From: Afipia sp.
GTDB lineage: Bacteria; Pseudomonadota; Alphaproteobacteria; Rhizobiales; Xanthobacteraceae
Assembly: GCA_017474385.1 (NCBI GenBank)
Contig: JAFVHU010000013.1
Coordinates: forward strand, 1-60,958
Reading direction: 5' to 3'
DNA length: 60,958 nucleotides
The first letter of the stretch is position 1, and each line of letters opens with the position of its first letter. The notes below the pieces were generated by a model that was given only the letters and a program-made list of their open reading frames with translations, searched no databases and had not been told where the DNA came from. This document shows, one piece after another, positions 20,172 to 29,395 of this stretch. A program made the translations under genes and the position numbers.

Positions 20172-20630
20172 ATGACATCCGCCATCACCGTCGAGGTTCA
20201 ATGCCTGCCCCACACCGAGGGCCTTCCACTACCCGCCTATCAGTCCGCGCATGCTGCAGGTCTCGACCTGCTGGCGGCGGTTCCCGAGAGTCAGCCGCTG
20301 ACGATGCAGCCCGGGCAACGCGCTCTGGTGCCGACCGGCCTTATGATCGCCGTGCCGCCGGGCCATGAGGCGCAGGTGCGGCCGCGCTCCGGTCTCGCAT
20401 TCAAGCATGGCGTGACCGTTCTCAATTCGCCGGGAACCGTCGACGCCGACTATCGCGGCGAAGTTTCAGTGCTTTTGATCAATCATGGCGACGAGCCATT
20501 CACGATCCGGCGCGGTGAACGCATCGCCCAGCTTGTCATCGCGGCAGTGACACAGGCAAATCTGGTGGTGGTCGCATCGCTGTCGTCCACCGATCGGGGC
20601 AGCGGCGGATTTGGTTCCACCGGACGGTAA
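20172..20630 (+). CDS. dut: Deoxyuridine 5'-triphosphate nucleotidohydrolase (dUTPase)
   Basis: The 152-residue trimeric-type dUTPase shows all five motifs: [12 protein letters not shown] (1), [11 protein letters not shown] (2), [13 protein letters not shown] (3), [11 protein letters not shown] (4) and the C-terminal [10 protein letters not shown] (5). It hydrolyses dUTP to dUMP and keeps uracil out of DNA. It follows coaBC by 68 bp on the same strand, an order also seen in E. coli (dfp-dut). Confidence 0.98.
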   Translation: MTSAITVEVQCLPHTEGLPLPAYQSAHAAGLDLLAAVPESQPLTMQPGQRALVPTGLMIAVPPGHEAQVRPRSGLAFKHGVTVLNSPGTVDADYRGEVSVLLINHGDEPFTIRRGERIAQLVIAAVTQANLVVVASLSSTDRGSGGFGSTGR

Positions 20631-20650
20631 ATCGATCCCTCGCGAGGGGC

Positions 20651-20759
20651 GAATCGCACCGCACAATCGCTCGTCCAGCCATTATTTTGCAGCGCGATTC
20701 ACGTTCACGGTCTGGACTCTTACCCGGCGACTCCTCTTGAGGATATTGTCGTTCGATTC
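20651..20759. promoter_or_regulatory. Cluster of five GANTC (CcrM-type methylation) sites upstream of divL
   Basis: GANTC occurs at 20651, 20696, 20715, 20729 and 20755, five times in 109 bp just before the divL start at 20784. By base composition one would be expected every 250-300 bp. In alphaproteobacteria CcrM methylates GANTC and the methylation state can time promoter activity in the cell cycle. Confidence 0.5.
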
Positions 20760-20783
20760 GTGTGCGGGCGGTTGGGATAGATC

Positions 20784-23300
20784 ATGTCAGGCGTGATCGA
20801 GGGGATGCGGCGGACCTTGCTGTCGTGCACTTCGATTGTGCGCGGAGGCGCGGTTGGCCTTGGTGCGGCGGCCCTGTTCGGTATCGCGCCAGCATTCGCG
20901 CGCGACGGCTTCATCGACACTACATTGTCGCTGTTTGCAAACCTCGACCGGCAGGAAATTGCAGCACTCAGCGTCGCGGCAGCCGTGCTGGGATTTTCAG
21001 TGGTCTCGGCGATCCTGCTGATGCGCACCCGGCTTCGCGCGGCACGCATCGAATCCCGTCTGCTGTCGGACAACCAGGCGCTCCAGCTCGAGGTGGATCG
21101 TTTTCGCGCGCTGCTGTTCGCCGAGCCGCAGGTTCTGATCTCATGGGCCGCCGGCGAAGATCGTCCTGACATCAGCGGCGACGTGGCGTTGCTGATGCCG
21201 CACGGCACGGACCATTTCAATCCGCAGCGAATTCTTGCGTTCGGAAGCTGGCTGCTTCCCGAGCAGGCGCTCACGATGGATCACGCCGTCGACAAACTGC
21301 GCGAGGCGGGTGAAGGCTTCCAGCTCAATCTCACCACCGCAGCGGGCCGCACCATCGAAGCGATGGGACGCGCCATCGGCGGGCAGGCCATCGTCCGGAT
21401 TCGCGAGCTGTCCGGCGTGCGGATGGAACTCGCCGAGATCAACATCCGGCACAATCAATTGCTGGAAGAAACCGGCGCGCTTCGCGCTTTCGCCGCCGCC
21501 GTTCCGTTGCCGGTATGGGCACGCCGCAGCAACGGCACGCTCAACTTCGCCAACGCCGCCTATGCGCGGGCAACCGATGCAGCTTCGATCGCCGATGCGA
21601 TTGAGCGCAATCTCGAACTGCTCGACCATGACGATCGCGCCACCATGGCGCGCACGCTCGCGGAGAGGAACGTCTTCGAGGCGCGCGTGCCGGTCGTCAC
21701 CGGCGGCCAGCGCCGCATCCTCGATATTCATGCGCTGAACGTGGCAGGCGGCAGCGCCGGGATCGCGGTTGATGCAACGGAAGCCGCCAGCCTGCGCGCG
21801 TCGCTGGAGCGGATGGCGGAAGCCCACCGCCGCATGCTCGATCAGCTCTCGTCCGGCGTGGCGGTATTCGACGCCGCGCGGCGCCTGACTTTCTACAACG
21901 ATTCCTACCGCCGGCTCTGGGACTTCGATCGCGCCTTTCTCGACGACAACCCCGACGATTCAAGCGTCCTCGACCGGCTGCGCGTCGCGCGCAAGATCCC
22001 CGAACAGCCGGACTTCCGCGCCTGGAAGAACAAACTGTTCGAAGCCTATCGCGCCATCGAACCGGCGAAAGACACCTGGTATCTGCCGGACGGCCGCGCG
22101 CTCAGCGTCGTCACCGCGCCAAATCCGGAAGGCGGCGTCACCTATCTGTTCGATGACGTCACCGAGAGCCTGAAGCTGGCGCGGCAGAACGACGGCCTGA
22201 TCCGCGTCCAGCGTGAAACGTTGGATAACCTGTCGGAAGCCGTCGCCGTGTTCGGCAGCAACGGCCGCGCGCAACTGTTCAATCCGCCGTTCGCACGCAT
22301 GTGGAAGCTGTCTCCCGAAGCACTGGCGCGGCAACCGCATATCGAAACCATCGAGCAGTTGTGCCGGCCTTTGTTCGATGACAACGCGACGTGGCAGACC
22401 CTGCGCGCGGCAATTACCGGCATCGACGACCGGATTTCCGTTCCGCTCAAGCTCGAGCGCAAGGACGGCAGCGTGATTGACTGCACCACAATGCCGCTGC
22501 CCGACGGCGCCACCATGCTGACCTTCCAGGATGTCACCGACACCGTGAATGTCGAGCGCGCTCTCCGCGAGCGCAACGAAGCGCTGGAAGCCGCCGACCA
22601 GATGAAGGTCGATTTCGTTCACCACGTATCCTACGAATTGCGTTCGCCGCTCACTACCATCATCGGCTTCGCGCACTTCCTCAGCGATCCGTCGACCGGG
22701 CCGATGACGCTGAAGCAGAGCGAGTACCTCAGCTACATCACGACCTCGACCAACGCGCTGCTGGCCATCATCAACAACATTCTCGATCTCGCCACCATTG
22801 ATGCCGGCGCGATGACGCTCAATCTCGGGCCGGTGGACGTGCAGAAGACCGTCTCGGATGCGACTGCCGGCATTCAGGACCGGCTTGCCCGCGAACAGAT
22901 CCGGCTTGATGTCGAGATTGATCCGGCGATCGGCGACTTCGTCGCCGACGAGCGCCGCATCGTCCAGGTGCTGTATAATCTGCTGGCCAACGCGGTCGGC
23001 TTCTCGCCGCAAAACAGCACCGTGACGCTGCGCGCCCGCCGTAACGATGCAAGCGTGGTTTTCTCGGTATCAGACTCCGGACCCGGCATTCCCGAAGAGG
23101 TCAGGGACAAGGTGTTCGACTGGTTCGAAAGCCACGCCAACGGCTCGCGCCATCGCGGCGCCGGATTGGGCCTGTCGCTGGTTCGCTCGTTCGTCGAACT
23201 GCACGGCGGCAAGGTCCATGTCGACTCGGTCGTCGGCAAGGGCACGACAGTGATCTGCGAATTTCCCGTCGATCAGACTTATCGCAATGCCGCTGAATGA
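20784..23300 (+). CDS. divL: DivL-type sensor pseudo-kinase
   Basis: The 838-residue protein has two N-terminal membrane segments (about 18-38 and 52-73), PAS-like sensor regions (about 230-560), a dimerisation helix and an HATPase domain. In the H-box the phospho-accepting His is replaced by Tyr617 (HHVSYELRSPLTTI), the hallmark of Caulobacter DivL. The ATPase boxes are intact (NLLANAVGFSP, SDSGPGIPEE, GAGLGLSLVRSFVELHGG). DivL links DivK to CckA and so to CtrA phosphorylation. Its stop overlaps the tsaE-kinase start (ATGA at 23297-23300). Confidence 0.92.
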   Translation: MSGVIEGMRRTLLSCTSIVRGGAVGLGAAALFGIAPAFARDGFIDTTLSLFANLDRQEIAALSVAAAVLGFSVVSAILLMRTRLRAARIESRLLSDNQALQLEVDRFRALLFAEPQVLISWAAGEDRPDISGDVALLMPHGTDHFNPQRILAFGSWLLPEQALTMDHAVDKLREAGEGFQLNLTTAAGRTIEAMGRAIGGQAIVRIRELSGVRMELAEINIRHNQLLEETGALRAFAAAVPLPVWARRSNGTLNFANAAYARATDAASIADAIERNLELLDHDDRATMARTLAERNVFEARVPVVTGGQRRILDIHALNVAGGSAGIAVDATEAASLRASLERMAEAHRRMLDQLSSGVAVFDAARRLTFYNDSYRRLWDFDRAFLDDNPDDSSVLDRLRVARKIPEQPDFRAWKNKLFEAYRAIEPAKDTWYLPDGRALSVVTAPNPEGGVTYLFDDVTESLKLARQNDGLIRVQRETLDNLSEAVAVFGSNGRAQLFNPPFARMWKLSPEALARQPHIETIEQLCRPLFDDNATWQTLRAAITGIDDRISVPLKLERKDGSVIDCTTMPLPDGATMLTFQDVTDTVNVERALRERNEALEAADQMKVDFVHHVSYELRSPLTTIIGFAHFLSDPSTGPMTLKQSEYLSYITTSTNALLAIINNILDLATIDAGAMTLNLGPVDVQKTVSDATAGIQDRLAREQIRLDVEIDPAIGDFVADERRIVQVLYNLLANAVGFSPQNSTVTLRARRNDASVVFSVSDSGPGIPEEVRDKVFDWFESHANGSRHRGAGLGLSLVRSFVELHGGKVHVDSVVGKGTTVICEFPVDQTYRNAAE

Positions 23301-24838
23301 CCGATCCTTCGACATTCCATGTCGCACTGGCGAATGAGGCCGCAACCGGCCAGTTGATGGCGGATCTAGCGCTGCTGATCAGTGCAGGCGATGTCATCAC
23401 CCTGTCGGGCGATCTCGGCGCCGGCAAAACCGCTGCCGCGCGCGCGCTGATCCGGTATCTCGCAGAGGACGACGAACTGGAAGTGCCGAGCCCCACATTC
23501 ACGCTGGCACAGACTTACGACCTTCCGTCGTTTCCGCTGCTGCATGCCGATCTCTATCGCGTCAACGATCCCGATGAACTGGAAGAAATCGGATTGTCGC
23601 CACTGCCCGATGGGACGGTGGCATTGATCGAATGGCCGGAGCGCGCACCAAGCATGCTGCCGCCTGACCGGATCGACATCGCGTTCAGCCACCGGCCGTC
23701 ACTCGGCACCAGTGCGCGCGCTGCGGAGATCTCAGGATTCGGCAAACTGGCTGCGAAGGTCGAACGTCTGGCCGCGCTTCGGCGCTTTCTCGAACTCGCA
23801 GGCAGTCTCGACGCCAGGCGGCAGCGCATGCCGGGCGATGCCTCGACGCGGTCCTACGCGCGGCTGATCAAGAACGACCAGTCGACCATTCTGATGAATT
23901 CACCGCGCCGTCCCGACGGCCCGTCGCTGTATGACGGCAAGTCCTACAGCGAGGCGGTCCATCTCGCCGAAGACGTCAAGCCGTTCGTCGCCATCGCCAA
24001 TGGATTGCGCGAACGCGGCTATTCGGCGCCCGCGATCCATCATGCCGACCTGGATAAAGGCTTTCTCATCACCGAGGACTTCGGCCGCGCCACCTTCGTT
24101 GAAGGCGATCCGCCCAAACCGATCGTCGAACGCTACCAGACCGCGGTCGATATGCTGGCGGCGTTTCATCGCGAGCAATTGCCGGACGTGCTGCCTCTCG
24201 CGCCGCACCTCGATTACGTCATCCCGCCGTTCGACGACGACGCGATGATGATCGAGATCGGCCTGATGCTGGAATGGTATCTGCCCGACAAGGGCGTGAC
24301 CCTGTCCAGCAACATGCAGGCGGACTTCCTGCTGATCTGGCGCGATCTGCTGGCAAAGCTCGCCGACACTCCGAGAACCTGGATGTTGCGCGATTTCCAT
24401 TCGCCCAACCTGATCTGGCTCGAACACCGCAAGGACATTGGCCGCGTCGGCATTCTCGACTTTCAGGACACCGTGATGGGTCCGGCGGCCTACGATCTCG
24501 TCTCGCTGTTGCAGGACGCCCGGCTCGACATCCCCGAGAAAATCGAGATCGCGATGCTGACCCGCTATGCCGGTGAGCGGCGGGCCGCCGACGCCAGCTT
24601 CGATCCGGCCGCCTTCGTCCAGCAATATGCCATCATGTCGGCGCAGCGGAACACACGGCTGCTGGGTACCTTCGCACGGCTGAACCGGCGGGACGGCAAG
24701 CCACAATACCTGCGGCATCAGCCCCGAATCTGGACGTATCTCAACCGGGCCCTCGCCCATCCGTCGCTTGAGACCTACCGGGAATGGTGCACGGCCCATG
24801 TCCCGCCGCCGAGGGACCTAGGCAAAGCCGCCACTTGA
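23297..24838 (+). CDS. tsaE: TsaE-phosphotransferase fusion (tRNA t6A ATPase fused to AmgK-like sugar kinase)
   Basis: The 513-residue protein joins two domains. Residues 1-150 are TsaE, with the P-loop GDLGAGKTAAARAL and the segment SPTFTLAQTY; TsaE is the ATPase of tRNA t6A synthesis. Residues about 170-513 are an aminoglycoside-phosphotransferase-fold kinase with MPGDASTRSYARL, the catalytic LRDFHSPNLIW and GILDFQDTVMGPAAYDLVSL. That half resembles AmgK, the anomeric MurNAc kinase of peptidoglycan recycling. A MurU-like gene lies 620 bp downstream, which fits that pathway. Translation is probably coupled to divL by a 4-nt overlap. Confidence 0.93.
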   Translation: MTDPSTFHVALANEAATGQLMADLALLISAGDVITLSGDLGAGKTAAARALIRYLAEDDELEVPSPTFTLAQTYDLPSFPLLHADLYRVNDPDELEEIGLSPLPDGTVALIEWPERAPSMLPPDRIDIAFSHRPSLGTSARAAEISGFGKLAAKVERLAALRRFLELAGSLDARRQRMPGDASTRSYARLIKNDQSTILMNSPRRPDGPSLYDGKSYSEAVHLAEDVKPFVAIANGLRERGYSAPAIHHADLDKGFLITEDFGRATFVEGDPPKPIVERYQTAVDMLAAFHREQLPDVLPLAPHLDYVIPPFDDDAMMIEIGLMLEWYLPDKGVTLSSNMQADFLLIWRDLLAKLADTPRTWMLRDFHSPNLIWLEHRKDIGRVGILDFQDTVMGPAAYDLVSLLQDARLDIPEKIEIAMLTRYAGERRAADASFDPAAFVQQYAIMSAQRNTRLLGTFARLNRRDGKPQYLRHQPRIWTYLNRALAHPSLETYREWCTAHVPPPRDLGKAAT

Positions 24839-24957
24839 AGGCGTTGCCTTTACCGGTTGTTAGCCAGCCAGCACGTAATTTGGGTTCCGACGACTGTGCG
24901 GCGCGCAGCCCCGGCGATGCAACGCACGACATCGAAGCAGCGAGCGGAGTACAATTC

Positions 24958-25281
24958 ATGGCAACGGAACGACGCGTGGGCGACCGCGTGGTTTTCGAGC
25001 GCGGTTTTGCAGCTCACCTGATGGGCATTGACGGAACATGGCGGCGCAACTGTCTGGTCGAGGATATTTCCGAGACCGGTGCGAAGCTGACCGTCGAAGG
25101 CTCGGTCGAAGGCCTGAACCTCAAGGAATTCTTTCTGCTGTTGTCATCGACCGGCCTGGCATACCGCCGCTGCGAACTGGCCTGGGTCAATGGCGAGCAG
25201 ATCGGCGCGGGCTTCCTGAAGCCGGATGCCAAGAAAAAGCCTGCACGCCGCTCTGCCGGCTCGCAGATTGTGGAAGTCTGA
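24958..25281 (+). CDS. PilZ-domain protein
   Basis: The 107-residue protein has a PilZ-like fold with an Arg-rich segment near the start (ATERRVGDR) and the signature EDISETGAKL, matching the DxSxxG half of the cyclic-di-GMP motif. The RxxxR half is less clear. It probably binds cyclic di-GMP or is a related adaptor. ATG 24958 is chosen because GGAG lies 8 nt upstream. It sits between the tsaE-kinase fusion and the murU-like gene; the reason for this placement is unknown. Confidence 0.85.
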   Translation: MATERRVGDRVVFERGFAAHLMGIDGTWRRNCLVEDISETGAKLTVEGSVEGLNLKEFFLLLSSTGLAYRRCELAWVNGEQIGAGFLKPDAKKKPARRSAGSQIVEV

Positions 25282-25461
25282 TATCACGCCGGGTGGCCGG
25301 AACCGCCGCCCAAAACTTGAGTCGTACCGTCGTCACAAAGTGCGACTACAGCCTGAGCCGCCGGCGCGCGGCGCCGATTCGGATGCTATGCTCGGCATCT
25401 GCCAGACCTCACGGTCGGCCCTGCCAAGGGCTGCCGCGGACCAGTTGAGATAAACGCGCCG

Positions 25462-26184
25462 ATGCCCACCAAACCCGTCTCTGCCATGGTTCTCGCCGCC
25501 GGTCTCGGCGTTCGGATGCGGCCGCTGACGGACAAAATGCCGAAGCCGCTGGTTTCGGTCGCCGGAAAGCCGCTGCTCGATCACGTGCTCGACCGGCTCG
25601 CCGAAGTCAGCGTGACCACCGCCGTGGTCAACGTGCATTATCTCCCCGACCAGATCATCCAGCATGTCAAAGGCCGGACGGCCCCGCGCGTCGTCATCTC
25701 CGACGAACGCGACGTCGTGCTTGGCACCGGCGGCGGCGTTGTGAAGGCATTGCCCTTGCTTGGCGATGCGCCGTTCTACCATCTGAACGCCGACACGATG
25801 TGGGTCGACGGCGTGCAGTCAAACCTGCTCCGCCTCGCAGAGGCGTTCGATCCGGCGCGGATGGACATCCTGCTGCTGATGGCGCCGACCTCGCACAGCA
25901 TCGGCTATTCCGGCTGCGGCGATTACGCCATGCTGCCGGACGGCGCGCTGCGCAAGCGCAAGGAGCATCAGGTGGTGCCGTTCGTCTATGCCGGCGCCGC
26001 CATCATGTCGCCCGCGATCTTCAAAAACGCGCCGGCCGGCGAATTCTCCCTGACCAGGATATTCGACGCCGCCAACGAACAGGAACGGCTGTTCGGATTG
26101 CGGCTCGATGGCCTGTGGATGCACGTTGGAACGCCCGACGCAGTGCAGGCGGCCGAAGAAGCGCTGCTCGCCAGCGTCGCCTGA
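25462..26184 (+). CDS. murU: Nucleotidyltransferase, MurU-like (MurNAc-1-phosphate uridylyltransferase)
   Basis: The 240-residue protein has the sugar-nucleotidyltransferase signature VLAAGLGVRMRPLTDKMPKPL and a Lys in VAGKPLLDHVL. The segment LGTGGGVVKALPLL is typical of UTP-dependent enzymes. Length fits MurU, which makes UDP-MurNAc from MurNAc-1-phosphate in cell-wall recycling. The AmgK-like kinase domain in the tsaE fusion upstream would supply that substrate. Mannose-1-phosphate guanylyltransferase-like activity cannot be excluded by sequence alone. Confidence 0.85.
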   Translation: MPTKPVSAMVLAAGLGVRMRPLTDKMPKPLVSVAGKPLLDHVLDRLAEVSVTTAVVNVHYLPDQIIQHVKGRTAPRVVISDERDVVLGTGGGVVKALPLLGDAPFYHLNADTMWVDGVQSNLLRLAEAFDPARMDILLLMAPTSHSIGYSGCGDYAMLPDGALRKRKEHQVVPFVYAGAAIMSPAIFKNAPAGEFSLTRIFDAANEQERLFGLRLDGLWMHVGTPDAVQAAEEALLASVA

Positions 26185-26254
26185 AGCCGCGTCAAGACTC
26201 CCCTCGTCCACCCTCCGCGTGCCATGATGCCGCCGATTGCGAATCGGATAGTTC

Positions 26255-29200
26255 ATGCGCGTTTTCAACGTTCCCCCGTCTGCGCCGTTTCTCCGCACGG
26301 TCATTGCAGCGCTTGTCGACGGCCGGCTCGTCGAGGGATTTGACGCGCGCACAAATCCGGAGCGATTGGCCGATGTCACGCTGTATCTGCCGACCCGCCG
26401 CGCGGGCCGCATGGCGCGGGAGGTGTTTCTGGATGTGCTGCAAACCGATGCCGTGGTGTTGCCGCGCATCGTCGCGCTCGGCAGCGTCGATGAGGACGAA
26501 CTGGAGTTTTCCGACGACGGGCTGCTCGGCGGCCCGGACGCATCCCTGCTTCCGCCAAAACTGGATGATCTCGAACGCAGACTGACCTTGGCGAAGCTGG
26601 TGGCAGCCTGGGCCAAGCTTCAGCCGTCGTCGCTCGTCGTCGGCAGTCCTGCTTCGACACTGGCACTCGCGGGCGATCTGGCGCGGCTGATGGACGATAT
26701 GGTGACGCGCGGCGTCGGCTGGGATGCACTCGACGGCATCGTGCCGGATGACCTTGATATCTACTGGCAGCATACGCTGAAGTTTCTCAAGATCGCGAAA
26801 GACACATGGCCGGACTATCTGAGAACCATCGATCGCATCGAGCCGGCCGCGCGCCGCGACATGCTGATCGCGGCGGAAGCGAAGCGGCTCAGGACGCGGC
26901 AAAAGGGCCCGGTGATCGCCGCAGGCTCGACAGGCTCGATGCCGGCGACGGCAACGTTCCTGCATGCTATCGCACAACTTCCACAAGGCGCGGTGGTGCT
27001 ACCCGGTCTCGACGCCGACCTCGACGACGCGGCGTGGGACTCAATCGGCGGCGCCGTAGCGGCCGGCGATCTCGTTGCGACACCCACGGCATGGAGTCAT
27101 CCTCAGGTCGCGCTGCACGGATTGCTCGCGCGGTTCGGTATCAAGCGGCGCGACGTCGAGCCGCTGGCGGTGCCTGCTTCCTATGGCCGCGAGGTGCTTG
27201 CGTCCGAGGCGATGCGTCCCGCGACATCGAGCGAGCAATGGCACGCACGGCTTGGCGACAAGTCGGTCGCGCAGCGTATCGCCTCCGGCATGGAAGGTGT
27301 GGCTCTGATCGAAGCCGCCAATCCCGAGATGGAATCGCTGGCGATCGCCGTGGCAATGCGCGAGGCGCGCGAAAAGAATCTCACCGCCGCACTGGTGACG
27401 CCGGATCGCGCGCTGGCGCGCCGCGTGATGGCATCGCTCGATCGCTGGAAGCTCGAATACGACGACTCCGGCGGCGATTCCCTGATGGACACGCCGGCCG
27501 GTATTTTCGCGCGGCTCGCGGCGCAAACGGTCGCCGAAGAATTAGCGCCTCCGGCGTTGCTGGCGCTGCTCAAACACCCGCTGTTCAGGCTCGGTCACGC
27601 GCCAGGCACCCTTGCAAAGACCATCGGCGACCTCGAGCTGGCCCTGCTGCGCGGGACGCGGCCTGCACCCGGAAGCGCCGGGCTGAAGCACGACCTTGCG
27701 GCCTTGCGCAACGGCATCACCGAGTTGCATCACGCCGATCCACGGCGAAAACTAACCGACGCCGATCTCGTTGCGGTCGAACGACTGATCGAACAATTGT
27801 CCGCTGCGCTGTCGCCGCTCGAAGAGATCAGGCGCGGCAAGCCGCATGACCTCACCGATTATGCCGCGCGCCATTACGATATCATCAAACGCCTGTCTGC
27901 CGACGACACCGGCCTCCTCGTTGCTTTCGACGGTCCCGACGGCAATGCGCTGTCGAAAGCATTCGACGATCTGTTTCAGGCGAACGCGTCCACCGATGGC
28001 GACAAGCCGCAGCCGAGCGGACTGGTCCTCGTCCTTAGCGACTATCCGGATGTGTTCCAGACCGCTTTCGGCGATCGCATTGTGCGGCGACCGCAACTGG
28101 CGGCATCGCGGCTTCGCATCTACGGCCCGCTCGAAGCCCGCCTCACCGAATGCGATCGCGTTATTCTCGGCGGACTTGTCGAAGGCGTGTGGCCGCCCGC
28201 GCCGCGCATCGATCCGTGGCTGAGCCGTCCGATGCGGCATCAACTCGGCCTCGATCTGCCCGAGCGGCGCATCGGACTGTCGGCGCATGATTTCGCGCAG
28301 TTGCTCGGCACGCGAGAAGTCATTTTATCGCGGGCCGCAAAGGTCGGCGGCGCGCCCGCAGTGGCCTCGCGCTTCCTGCACCGGCTCGAAGCCGTCGCCG
28401 GTACAGATTCCTGGACGCGTGCCACCGACAAGGGTGCAACCTATGTCCGCTACGCCAATGAACTCGACCGGCCGCAGAGCGTCGCGCCCGCGCCGCGGCC
28501 GGAGCCAAAGCCGGATGTCGCGCTGCGTCCGCTCAGGATGTCGGTCACCGAAATCGAAGACTGGCTGCGCGATCCCTATACTATCTACGCCAAGCGCATT
28601 CTCAGACTGACGCCGCTCGATCCGGTAGACATGCCGTTGACCGCGGCCGATCGCGGCTCCGCGATCCACGAAGCGCTGGGCGAATTCACCGGCCGGTTTG
28701 CAACCGACCTGCCGGACGACATTGCCGATGCCTTGCGGAAGATCGGCGACAAGCACTTCGCGCCGTTGATGGAGCGCCCCGAGGCGCGTGCGCTGTGGTG
28801 GCCGCGATTCTTGCGCATCGCCGACTGGTTTGCGGGATGGGAAGCGCGGCGGCGGCTGGACGTCTCCCGCGTCGACGCCGAAATCCGGGGCGAGATTCCC
28901 ATCCAGCTCGGCAACGGCCGGACATTCGTTCTCTCGGCCCGCGCCGATCGCATCGAGCATCGCGCCGATCGCACTTACGCCATTCTCGATTACAAGACCG
29001 GTCAGCCCCCCAGCGCCAAGCAAGTGCGCCTCGGCCTCTCGCCTCAATTGACGCTGGAAGGCGCGATCCTGCGCAAGGGCGGATTCGAAACCATTCCTGC
29101 GGGCTCCTCGGTCAGTGAACTGGTCTATGTCAGGCTCAGCGGCAACAATCCGCCCGGCAGGGCAACCGTTCTTGAACTGAAGATCAACAAGAGCGATCCG

Positions 29201-29395
29201 CCGCAGCCGCCTGATGATGCCGCCGACGAAGCCCTGCAAAAGCTCGAAACTCTGATCCGCACGTTCGAGAACAAGGATACGCCCTATCGCTCGGTCGTGC
29301 TGCCGATGTGGGAAAACCGCTACGGCAACTACGACGACCTGGCGCGCATCAAGGAATGGTCGGCCATCGGCGATGGACAAGAGGACATCGAATGA
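26255..29395 (+). CDS. addB: Double-strand break repair protein AddB
   Basis: The 1046-residue protein is the alphaproteobacterial type of AddB. It has a long inactivated helicase-like N-terminal region and a C-terminal RecB-family nuclease domain (about 740-1000) with AILDYKTGQPPS, containing the catalytic Asp and Lys, and the AIHEALGEF helix. AddAB resects broken ends so that RecA can load. The stop TGA overlaps the addA start (ATGA at 29392-29395), so the two subunits are probably translated together. I did not see the Cys cluster of an iron-sulfur type AddB. Confidence 0.93.
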   Translation: MRVFNVPPSAPFLRTVIAALVDGRLVEGFDARTNPERLADVTLYLPTRRAGRMAREVFLDVLQTDAVVLPRIVALGSVDEDELEFSDDGLLGGPDASLLPPKLDDLERRLTLAKLVAAWAKLQPSSLVVGSPASTLALAGDLARLMDDMVTRGVGWDALDGIVPDDLDIYWQHTLKFLKIAKDTWPDYLRTIDRIEPAARRDMLIAAEAKRLRTRQKGPVIAAGSTGSMPATATFLHAIAQLPQGAVVLPGLDADLDDAAWDSIGGAVAAGDLVATPTAWSHPQVALHGLLARFGIKRRDVEPLAVPASYGREVLASEAMRPATSSEQWHARLGDKSVAQRIASGMEGVALIEAANPEMESLAIAVAMREAREKNLTAALVTPDRALARRVMASLDRWKLEYDDSGGDSLMDTPAGIFARLAAQTVAEELAPPALLALLKHPLFRLGHAPGTLAKTIGDLELALLRGTRPAPGSAGLKHDLAALRNGITELHHADPRRKLTDADLVAVERLIEQLSAALSPLEEIRRGKPHDLTDYAARHYDIIKRLSADDTGLLVAFDGPDGNALSKAFDDLFQANASTDGDKPQPSGLVLVLSDYPDVFQTAFGDRIVRRPQLAASRLRIYGPLEARLTECDRVILGGLVEGVWPPAPRIDPWLSRPMRHQLGLDLPERRIGLSAHDFAQLLGTREVILSRAAKVGGAPAVASRFLHRLEAVAGTDSWTRATDKGATYVRYANELDRPQSVAPAPRPEPKPDVALRPLRMSVTEIEDWLRDPYTIYAKRILRLTPLDPVDMPLTAADRGSAIHEALGEFTGRFATDLPDDIADALRKIGDKHFAPLMERPEARALWWPRFLRIADWFAGWEARRRLDVSRVDAEIRGEIPIQLGNGRTFVLSARADRIEHRADRTYAILDYKTGQPPSAKQVRLGLSPQLTLEGAILRKGGFETIPAGSSVSELVYVRLSGNNPPGRATVLELKINKSDPPQPPDDAADEALQKLETLIRTFENKDTPYRSVVLPMWENRYGNYDDLARIKEWSAIGDGQEDIE

